NCBI GenBank assembly: GCA_018816735.1
Contig: JAHIVH010000132.1
Location: forward strand, 1 to 64,000
Reading direction: 5' to 3'
Length of the DNA stretch: 64,000 nt
Origin: Pseudomonadota bacterium
Lineage (GTDB): Bacteria; Desulfobacterota; Desulfobacteria; Desulfobacterales; JAHIVH01
Below, piece by piece: positions 25,378 to 32,457 of this stretch. A program made the translations under genes and the position numbers. The notes under the pieces are model-generated. The model was not told the DNA's origin and ran no database searches. It saw nothing but the letters and a program-made list of their open reading frames with translations. Numbering within the stretch: the stretch's first letter is position 1; each line of letters begins with the position of its first letter.

Positions 25378-26481
25378 ATGAAACCTTCCCACGGAATAAA
25401 CAAAAACAGGTTGAATAAACTTCTGACCAGCCTAATCGATATTTACAGTCCCACCGGAAAGGAGGTAGAGGCCCTGAAATATATCGAGACTTACCTGAAA
25501 AGAGCAGGCTTTGTTCTCGAACGGCAGGAAGTTGATGAAGACAGATACAACCTGATTGTCCATTCAGATCTGGAAAGTCCGAAGTGTGTCTTTATAGGAC
25601 ATATCGATACCGTCTTTGCCTACGACTATGATCATTATGAACATCAGATCGAAGGGGATGAAATTTTCGGTCTGGGATCGTCTGACATGAAAAGCGGATG
25701 CGCAGCGATGATCGAAGCCTTTGTATCGCTGAAGGAAAGTGGTGTGGATCACATTCCCGCATCGCTGGCGATTGTGGTTGGTGAAGAAGAAACCAATGAC
25801 GGCGCAATCATGTTTTCGAAAGATCATCATTTCCCGTGGGCGATTATCGGGGAACCGACAGATCTTGTTCCCTGTTTAAGTCATTACAGCTATCTTGAAA
25901 CCAAATTTACCACGTCAGGGAAACAGAAGCACGCATCTGTCGCCGACCGGGGAGATAACCCCGTGAAAGCCATGCTCTCTCTTCTTACGGACGTTATCGA
26001 GTTCCTCAATTCCAATCGGAAGGAAGTCGTTTATAACATCCGGGATGTAAATAGTGCCCATTGCGGGTTTGCCGTGCCCAAAAGTTGTGATGCATTTCTG
26101 GATCTTCATTTCCATCCGGATTTGGCCGCCGAAATAGTGACCGCCGAACTGGAAGAGGTTTACAGCCAGTTCAAACAGAAACATTCATCGGTCAATGGAG
26201 AAATGGCCTTTCTGACGATTCACTCAGGCTATCAGTTACCCGATAAGGGGATACTTCCCGAAATACTGAAACATATCTATCAGGCCCAGGCTCTTCCTTG
26301 GAAACCTGGCGCTTTCCCCAGTCACTCGGATGCCAATTTTTTATGGGCCTCAGGGATCAAAACCATTCTCCTGGGGCCGGGGACCATCGATAAAGCCCAC
26401 ACCGAGGATGAATCGGTATTTTTCTCGCAGGTATGCGGTGCAGCCGAGATATACCTTGAAATATTGATGGGGCTTCTTTAA
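25378..26481 (+). CDS. M20-family metallopeptidase/deacylase (ArgE/DapE-like)
   Basis: I start at 25378 (M-K-P-S-H-G), preceded by gagagg; the open frame extends 18 codons into the acetyltransferase gene. The 367-residue product has the full M20 metal set. H in F-I-G-H-I-D-T-V, D in G-S-S-D-M-K-S-G and E-E in G-E-E-E-T-N-D are visible, as are an Asp/Glu in I-G-E-P-T-D and H in A-H-T-E-D-E-S-V near the end. The family uses two zinc ions to cleave N-acyl amino acids or dipeptides. The tight pairing with a GNAT enzyme suggests an N-acetylated substrate. The exact substrate cannot be read from the sequence. Confidence 0.85.
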   Translation: MKPSHGINKNRLNKLLTSLIDIYSPTGKEVEALKYIETYLKRAGFVLERQEVDEDRYNLIVHSDLESPKCVFIGHIDTVFAYDYDHYEHQIEGDEIFGLGSSDMKSGCAAMIEAFVSLKESGVDHIPASLAIVVGEEETNDGAIMFSKDHHFPWAIIGEPTDLVPCLSHYSYLETKFTTSGKQKHASVADRGDNPVKAMLSLLTDVIEFLNSNRKEVVYNIRDVNSAHCGFAVPKSCDAFLDLHFHPDLAAEIVTAELEEVYSQFKQKHSSVNGEMAFLTIHSGYQLPDKGILPEILKHIYQAQALPWKPGAFPSHSDANFLWASGIKTILLGPGTIDKAHTEDESVFFSQVCGAAEIYLEILMGLL

Positions 26482-26564
26482 GGACTGCAGGTGTATCGTT
26501 TTATAAAAAAACGATTGCCATATAAAATGATAGTTTCAATCTGAAAAGGGGTCTGTGAAAAGGG

Positions 26565-26584
26565 GGTCAAGTCCGCTCTTAACC
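26565..26584 (+). repeat. REP palindrome (one mismatch) upstream of the complete transposase
   Basis: GGTCAAGTCCGCTCTTAACC differs from the perfect unit by one base in the right arm. It lies 34 bases before the transposase ATG and is followed by tttttggattgtctgata, which is also present upstream of copy 3. Confidence 0.8.
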
Positions 26585-26617
26585 TTTTTTGGATTGTCTG
26601 ATAGGTGATAAATTATT

Positions 26618-27598
26618 ATGTCAAGACCTTTACGAATAGAATATCCTGATGCATGGTATCATGTGATGAATCGGGGCAGGCGAGGTGAGGCAATATATTC
26701 GGATGATACGGATTATGCTTTGTTTACGGATCTGTTAGAAGAAACCGCTTTGATGTGGAATATCCGTATAGCAGCCTACTGCCTCATGTCCAATCACTAC
26801 CATATGCTTGTCCGAACGCCCGACGCAAATCTTTCAAGAGGTATGCGTCATCTGAACGGGGTCTATACCCAGCGATGCAACAGCCGTCATAGGTGGGATG
26901 GCCCTCTTTTTCGGGGTCGCTATAAATCCATTCTCATCGATTCGGACAGTTATTTGCTTCAAGCGGTTCGGTATATTCATCGCAATCCACTGCGTGCCGG
27001 TCTGGTAAAAAATATTGGGGAATATCCGTGGAGCAGCCACCAGGGGTATGTTTCCATTGCAAAAAAATGGGACTGGTTGGAAAAAGCCGATATCTTTTCC
27101 CTACTTTCGCAAAACAGAAAAGATTGGCTCCGTTATTACAAAAAATGGGTTTCGGTTGACAAGGAAGACGATGTGACCGAGACATTAAATCGAAAAAGAT
27201 GGCCTGTCTGTTTAGGACCGCAATCCTTTATCGATATGATAAAGGAACGCTACGGTGAAGAAAAAATCCGCAGAGAAGTTCCCTTAAGCCGTGATTTGCT
27301 GCCGGATGCACACCGGATTATGGAAGCAGTCTGCAAGTCTTATGAGACAACTACGCAGGATCTTCTTAAGATGCAGCGGGGCAAACGGAATGACGCACGA
27401 AATGTGTCTATTTACCTGATCCGCAAACTGAGGAAGGACACATTAAATGAGATCGGTAAGGTTTTCGGGATCGACAACGACAGCACGGTCAGCAGTGTCC
27501 TGGAACGTATAAAAAAACGGATGGCAAAGGATCGTCATTTATCAGAACAAGTAAATAAAATTGTCGAATTGTTAAAAACAGGTCAAGAGCGGACTTGA
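26618..27598 (+). CDS. REP-associated tyrosine transposase (Y1/HUH type) with DnaA-domain-IV-like C-terminus
   Basis: This 326-residue protein is complete. Residues 1-135 are the Y1_Tnp domain: M-S-N-H60-Y-H62 gives the HUH metal site, and the candidate catalytic Tyr lies in Y112-L-L-Q-A-V-R-Y119-I-H-R-N-P-L. After a linker, residues 205-315 contain a helical region with A-R-N-V-S-I-Y-L-I-R-K-L and I-G-K-V-F-G-I-D-N-D-S-T-V, strongly like domain IV of DnaA (Bac_DnaA_C). Proteins of this type nick and join single-stranded DNA at REP-like palindromes. The palindrome GGTCAAG-N6-CTTGACC flanks the gene on both sides. Three decayed copies occur in the preceding 10 kb. This is the likely active source. 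Confidence 0.93.
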   Translation: MSRPLRIEYPDAWYHVMNRGRRGEAIYSDDTDYALFTDLLEETALMWNIRIAAYCLMSNHYHMLVRTPDANLSRGMRHLNGVYTQRCNSRHRWDGPLFRGRYKSILIDSDSYLLQAVRYIHRNPLRAGLVKNIGEYPWSSHQGYVSIAKKWDWLEKADIFSLLSQNRKDWLRYYKKWVSVDKEDDVTETLNRKRWPVCLGPQSFIDMIKERYGEEKIRREVPLSRDLLPDAHRIMEAVCKSYETTTQDLLKMQRGKRNDARNVSIYLIRKLRKDTLNEIGKVFGIDNDSTVSSVLERIKKRMAKDRHLSEQVNKIVELLKTGQERT

Positions 27599-27750
27599 CC
27601 CTTATACTCCTTGACCCTTATACTCCTTATATTCAGGTCAAGAGCGGACTTGACCCTTATACTTTCAAATTGTCGAATTGTTAAAAACAGGTCAAGAGCG
27701 GACTTGACCCTTATATATTGACCCTTATACTTATTGACCCTTATACTTAT
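27581..27750 (+). repeat. REP palindrome cluster downstream of the complete transposase
   Basis: Perfect palindromes (GGTCAAGAGCGGACTTGACC) lie at 27581-27600, 27636-27655 and 27690-27709. The third is preceded by a duplicate of the last 30 or so bases of the transposase gene (aattgtcgaattgttaaaaacag). A unit tgacccttatact is repeated at least five times between and after them. The pattern fits repeated slippage or partial re-insertion of the element end. Confidence 0.85.
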
Positions 27751-27989
27751 GTTAACTTCACAAATTGTGCCCGTCAAGGTCAAAAGTTATTAAATATTTA
27801 CAAACTAAACCAAAAGTCGATTGTGCTCGGATTTGTGTCCGATGCCCGTGGCTATTATACTTCCTACAACAGAACCCATGAATTGACTTTGCGCCAAAAA
27901 AATCTTATTGACATCACTATGATTTCTTGATCGATTTTAAAATCAAGCGGACAATTGAATCAAATTACAAAAATATACTGTAGGCAATA

Positions 27990-29687
27990 ATGCTTTTTGT
28001 AAATTCAGCCATTGATCACTACATTAAAATGGCTTCTAGAATTATTCTGATTATCGTACACACATTTATGTTGATATGGTTGATATATGCCATTTATCCA
28101 ACTAAAACACCGATAGTTACGATCCCCTTGGAAGGCGCATGGAAGATCTCACTTGAAGATAATCGCATTTTTGCCTCTGCACATTATGATGATTCTCCAT
28201 GGGAAACGATACAAATACCTGGAAGTATAATTGATTATTCTCTCAGGACAAAAAATGCCATAAAAGGTGTCTGCTGGCTTAGAAAAACGGTTAATATTGG
28301 GAATACTGATCTGCCCCTTGGCATCTCTCTCGGCAGAATAGCCAATGCCGATGAAACGTATCTGAACAACGAAAAGATCGGCAGCACAGGCCGATTCCCG
28401 CCGGATGAATTATCCATGTGGAATTACCCTAGAAATTATACGATGCCCGAGCAATTGATCAACAGAAATGGACCCAACACCATCGCCATCCGTGTGTCTT
28501 ATTATGTAATTGGCGATATTTCGGGCAAACTGATGATCACAGACCTGGATTATTTGGACAGATACAGTGCATTCCAGCGTTTTTTCCATATCACGATGGG
28601 CTATGTTTCCGTGGGAATGGGCTTCACATTGTTTACATTTTTTAGCCTGTTTTTCGCAAGAAGGACCGAATGGGATGAGTACCTATATTATTGTCTTCAG
28701 CTCCTTTTTGGCTTGCCAATCTTGATGGAGGTTTGCTCCTTCTGGGATATATATCATAGCCCTCTGTTAAGATTGAAAATTCTGGGCCTTTCATGGGTGG
28801 CCATCAATGTTGCGCATCCGATTTTTCTCCATCGGATTTACCATCTGGAGAGAAAATGGATTGAGCAAATGTTGTGGGGCTATCTTATTATTTGTATCAT
28901 TATTTCTATTTTTTTCACGCCTGAATCAATGGTCCGGTTCTGGGGGATGCTATTGATCTTATTTACATGGCCAATCGGCCTTTACAATATCAGCGTGAAT
29001 CTTTTTGCCATCGTCAACGGATTTCGATATTCAAAAACTTTTGGTTTCTTCGGCATAACAGTAGTCCTTTGTGCACTCAATGACGGGTTTGTCTACTTTT
29101 CAAAATACACCGGCATTCATTTGAATTTTTTCGGTTATCAGCCATCTGTGATGGTATTTCACATCGGTGCGGTTTTTCTTTTTATGGGCACCTCTCTTGT
29201 GCTTGTAAACCGGTTTATCAATGTCACCGAACAGGTCGAGGATCTGAATGCAAGCCTTGAAAACTTTATTTCTGAAAACACCTGGCTCACTATAAAATTA
29301 AAAGAAACCCAATTGAATACAACGCAACAACCTGTGAGGACAACCAGCAAAGTCGAAAAAAAACTCAATGAAGTTATCACATATATCAATGAAAATTACT
29401 TGTTCGAATTATCTAGAGAAGGGCTTGCGGAAACTGCGGGGATTCATCCGGATAACCTGGGAAAACAGTTCAAACAGTATACCGGTAAAAAACTGGGAGA
29501 CTATATTTGTGAACTCCGGGTTAATTATGCTGCCAAAAAACTCAGGGAGGAAGACAGTAACATCATTGATATCGCCTTTGATGCAGGGTTTGAAAGTCTG
29601 AGGACATTCAACAGGGTCTTTCCCAGATTTATGGATATGACACCTGTCCAATACCGGAAAATTCATAGCAAACAAAAAAAAGCCTGA
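27990..29687 (+). CDS. membrane-bound AraC-family regulator with extracytoplasmic jelly-roll and 7TM (DISM-like) region
   Basis: The 565-residue product begins with an N-terminal membrane helix (about 15-35). Residues 45-190 form an external beta-rich domain resembling the sugar-binding jelly roll of beta-galactosidases (L-E-G-A-W-K-I-S-L-E-D, W-L-R-K-T-V, L-G-R-I-A-N-A-D-E-T-Y-L-N). About seven hydrophobic helices follow (200-410), as in 7TMR-DISM receptors, then a short coiled region. The AraC DNA-binding domain occupies about 465-560 (L-A-E-T-A-G-I-H-P-D-N-L-G-K-Q-F-K, and D-I-A-F-D-A-G-F-E-S-L-R-T-F-N-R-V-F). It would sense an outside ligand and directly bind DNA from the membrane. The downstream lipase gene is the obvious candidate target. 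Confidence 0.8.
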   Translation: MLFVNSAIDHYIKMASRIILIIVHTFMLIWLIYAIYPTKTPIVTIPLEGAWKISLEDNRIFASAHYDDSPWETIQIPGSIIDYSLRTKNAIKGVCWLRKTVNIGNTDLPLGISLGRIANADETYLNNEKIGSTGRFPPDELSMWNYPRNYTMPEQLINRNGPNTIAIRVSYYVIGDISGKLMITDLDYLDRYSAFQRFFHITMGYVSVGMGFTLFTFFSLFFARRTEWDEYLYYCLQLLFGLPILMEVCSFWDIYHSPLLRLKILGLSWVAINVAHPIFLHRIYHLERKWIEQMLWGYLIICIIISIFFTPESMVRFWGMLLILFTWPIGLYNISVNLFAIVNGFRYSKTFGFFGITVVLCALNDGFVYFSKYTGIHLNFFGYQPSVMVFHIGAVFLFMGTSLVLVNRFINVTEQVEDLNASLENFISENTWLTIKLKETQLNTTQQPVRTTSKVEKKLNEVITYINENYLFELSREGLAETAGIHPDNLGKQFKQYTGKKLGDYICELRVNYAAKKLREEDSNIIDIAFDAGFESLRTFNRVFPRFMDMTPVQYRKIHSKQKKA

Positions 29688-30114
29688 TAAAATAATAGGT
29701 ATCACACGTACGCATTTAAAGCCTGCGAAAAGGATTATGCCTCCTATTATATCAGTGCAATTCGAGTATATTTTTTTAAACCATTTAACATTTCAAACCT
29801 GATAATGGCATACCCATCTATCCCTGTAAGGGCGCATCATATCGCTATAACCATATCATATCATAAAAAATAGGATGAATCGCATATCGCCAGTTTTTGA
29901 TATTCCTACCCGGTTCTGTCTTTTTAAAATCTCTTATTTTCCAACGCATCATGGCCAAAAAAATAACTGGATTTGGCCAATGGTGAAATCCATCCATATT
30001 GGCCAGACTTCTTCTACAAAGCCATCATAAAGTCGATGCAGACTATGTTTTTAATCGAGGTTGCCTGTTGTTCCAAAACCATTAACATTTAAATAATACC
30101 TGAAGGAGAGTGCG
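29688..30114. promoter_or_regulatory. intergenic region between the AraC regulator and the lipase gene
   Basis: This 427-base region has no gene. It must carry the lipase promoter, and probably the AraC-regulator binding sites, but I could not pick out direct repeats with confidence. A strong ribosome-binding site (gaaggaga) lies seven bases before the lipase ATG. Confidence 0.4.
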
Positions 30115-32238
30115 ATGGAGAAACGCGTTTATTTTTTGTTTGTTTTGACCCTATTTCTCAATGTGGTCCTGTGGGGGTGTGATAATTCTCCGGATGTGGA
30201 CATCCGTATGAATGGTCAGGCCGTTGATTCGATCATTATTAAAATGACGGAAACCGTATTGTTCGAAAATGTCGGAAAAGAAAATGACACGGAGATAGAA
30301 TGGGCAGTCCAGTACACGGATAGCAATGCGTGGGACGTCTTTGCAAGTGGCGATGCTGTAAATACTGCGGAACTCAAATTCATGCGACCGGGAACGCATC
30401 AGGTTCGCTGTAAACTAAAAGATGGTATTTGGGATACAGTGAGTGTGACAGTCGGTGGCAACAATTACCCGATTGTCTTGATATCCGGCTTTCTGGGATG
30501 GCAGAGAAATGAGCTTAGAGCCGTTGACCTGTTTGGCAACACCACTCTGGCCCTGTACCAATGGGGGTTGCAATCCGGAGACCTCGAGGGGCAGCTGAAT
30601 AAACTCGGTTTTGACGTGTACTATGCTCATGCCGGCCCTTTGACTTCTGCATGGGATCGCGCTTGTGAGGTCTATGCATCGCTTACAGGCGGCACCTGGG
30701 TAGAGGCCGGCGCCGACCCGGCGGATATGAATTATGTTCCGGAAAGCGGGTATTATGTGGACTATGGCGCCAAACATGCCATGCATTATAGTGAACTTGG
30801 TGTTGAACATGGATATTCAGCAGATGCGCACAGGCGATTTGGAAATCCCCAATTGGCAGAACCACTCGTAAATTCTAAGGGCGAAAGGTTTACGGATAAC
30901 TATCATTTTCCGGATGACCCGATACATCTGATCGTTCACAGCCATGGCGGTCTGACGGCGAGAGTCTTCATGGGACTTCTCAAATACGGATCACCCAACG
31001 GGGATGAGGGCTTTGACGATTATCCGGCATCAGGATTATTCGGTAATCCGGATTCGCCCAATAAAAATTTTGTCAGAAGCCTGACGACGCTGGCATCGCC
31101 TCATAACGGAACGACAATTACCTATTGGGCCTATGATTTGCTCGATTTTGTCGATTATCTGACAGGCGGCCTGATCGATGTGGTTTATCTTTTGTCAGAG
31201 GGAACATTAGGCGGCATAATATCCCCGATATACAACGTGGATCTTGATTTTTTGACGGTTGGCCTGGATGACGACATGCTGGAAATAGAACCGGTCAGTT
31301 GTTACAGTGACACGAATGAATGGGGATACATGGAGAATGACGGCCGTTTGAAATCTGAATATCGCCCGCCTTTTGACGATTTCAGTTTGTACGACCTGAG
31401 CCCTTGTGGTGCCAGGGAAATCAACATGAAATATCCCATCGGTGGATTCAAGGACGAGACCTATTTTTTCAGCTATAACGGCGAACAGAGTTATAAGGGT
31501 AAAAGTGGAAGCTGGTATAGTGAATTGGGAAATTTGGATAACGCCAGCTCATCGAATGATACGGATAATGACGGGTTCATGTGCCCGATTTTTGAATTGT
31601 TAGCCAATGCCATGGGGGCCCCTGAATTTTCAACCGGCATGGCCATGACACCTGTATCGGTTTCCCGGTTGCAAAGCACCGATTCCGATGCAGGTAATTA
31701 TGTGCCGGAACCGGTTTTGACGGTTTTGACAAAGTGGATTGACAACGTTCCCGGATTATTGGATCTGGCGACCAATTACCTGGTTGACAACGACCTGAGC
31801 CGGGGCTGGAAATTCAAGGATGAGAATGAGTTGCGAGACAAGATTGAAAAAATCATCGGCGAAGACCAATATGCCAATTATGGCGACACGATTATCACCC
31901 ATGCAGCATATCACATCGGACTGACGGAAGATTGGCGTGAATTTGACGGTATCGTAAATACCTACTCATCTGCTGTACCCTGGACCGATCCTCTGGTGGA
32001 CGGAACCGCGTTTGAAAATGATGATCCGACAAAACCTGTTCCAAATCCCAATCTCAAACCCCAGACCGGGAAATGGTTGTACATGGATAAACTACATAAC
32101 GATCATTATGACATGATTGGCAGCCTCGACATGGTTTCGCCCGCCGCGAAGATCAGGGGGGAGAATACGGAACCTGTGGGTGTCAAGGCATTTTATGAAA
32201 AACACGCCACCCTGTTGTGGCAATTACCTCAGTTTTAA
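30115..32238 (+). CDS. lipoprotein lipase related to staphylococcal/Geobacillus (family I.5/I.6) lipases
   Basis: The 707-residue protein starts with a lipoprotein signal (V-L-W-G-C22) and an Ig-like segment (40-115). From Y118-P-I-V-L-I-S-G-F-L-G-W it is an alpha/beta-hydrolase of the staphylococcal lipase type. G-P-L-T-S-A-W-D-R-A-C-E-V-Y at about 174-187 and V-D-Y-G-A-K-H (215-221) are family-specific. The nucleophile elbow is H-S276-H-G-G. Near the end, T-G-K-W followed by D-H-Y-D-M-I-G gives the catalytic His (about 665) and metal-linked region of that family. A large insertion between these carries Asp-rich stretches (S-S-N-D-T-D-N-D). It should cleave triglycerides or other esters at the cell surface. 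Regulation by the upstream AraC protein is likely. Confidence 0.85.
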   Translation: MEKRVYFLFVLTLFLNVVLWGCDNSPDVDIRMNGQAVDSIIIKMTETVLFENVGKENDTEIEWAVQYTDSNAWDVFASGDAVNTAELKFMRPGTHQVRCKLKDGIWDTVSVTVGGNNYPIVLISGFLGWQRNELRAVDLFGNTTLALYQWGLQSGDLEGQLNKLGFDVYYAHAGPLTSAWDRACEVYASLTGGTWVEAGADPADMNYVPESGYYVDYGAKHAMHYSELGVEHGYSADAHRRFGNPQLAEPLVNSKGERFTDNYHFPDDPIHLIVHSHGGLTARVFMGLLKYGSPNGDEGFDDYPASGLFGNPDSPNKNFVRSLTTLASPHNGTTITYWAYDLLDFVDYLTGGLIDVVYLLSEGTLGGIISPIYNVDLDFLTVGLDDDMLEIEPVSCYSDTNEWGYMENDGRLKSEYRPPFDDFSLYDLSPCGAREINMKYPIGGFKDETYFFSYNGEQSYKGKSGSWYSELGNLDNASSSNDTDNDGFMCPIFELLANAMGAPEFSTGMAMTPVSVSRLQSTDSDAGNYVPEPVLTVLTKWIDNVPGLLDLATNYLVDNDLSRGWKFKDENELRDKIEKIIGEDQYANYGDTIITHAAYHIGLTEDWREFDGIVNTYSSAVPWTDPLVDGTAFENDDPTKPVPNPNLKPQTGKWLYMDKLHNDHYDMIGSLDMVSPAAKIRGENTEPVGVKAFYEKHATLLWQLPQF

Positions 32239-32339
32239 TTGGGAAAGCCTCGTCCTTTATTCAACGCTCAACCAAGGTCGTACCCAAAGTAGTGTCGACG
32301 AGGACAATAAGGTTTTCTCCAGATCCCTTTTTCAGACGT

Positions 32340-32365
32340 CTTGTCGCCCTTTAATGGGCGACAAG
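32340..32365. repeat. perfect 10-bp hairpin in the lipase/large lipoprotein interval
   Basis: CTTGTCGCCC and GGGCGACAAG form a perfect stem around a six-base loop (TTTAAT), about 100 bases past the lipase stop. No T tract follows on either strand. It lies between convergent genes and may end either transcript with help from Rho, or protect mRNA ends. Confidence 0.55.
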
Positions 32366-32457
32366 CATTAGGGAGTCTTAGGGGATCATAGTACCGATAT
32401 CTGATATGAAAGGTAAGGTGGGGAAGTGATGCCCAAGCGACCTTTTACCTATAGGAT

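Noticed and set aside
24747..26481. N-acetylglutaminylglutamine amide osmolyte cluster
   Set aside because: That pathway also needs an asparagine-synthetase-like amidotransferase and an ATP-grasp synthetase fusion; neither is near.
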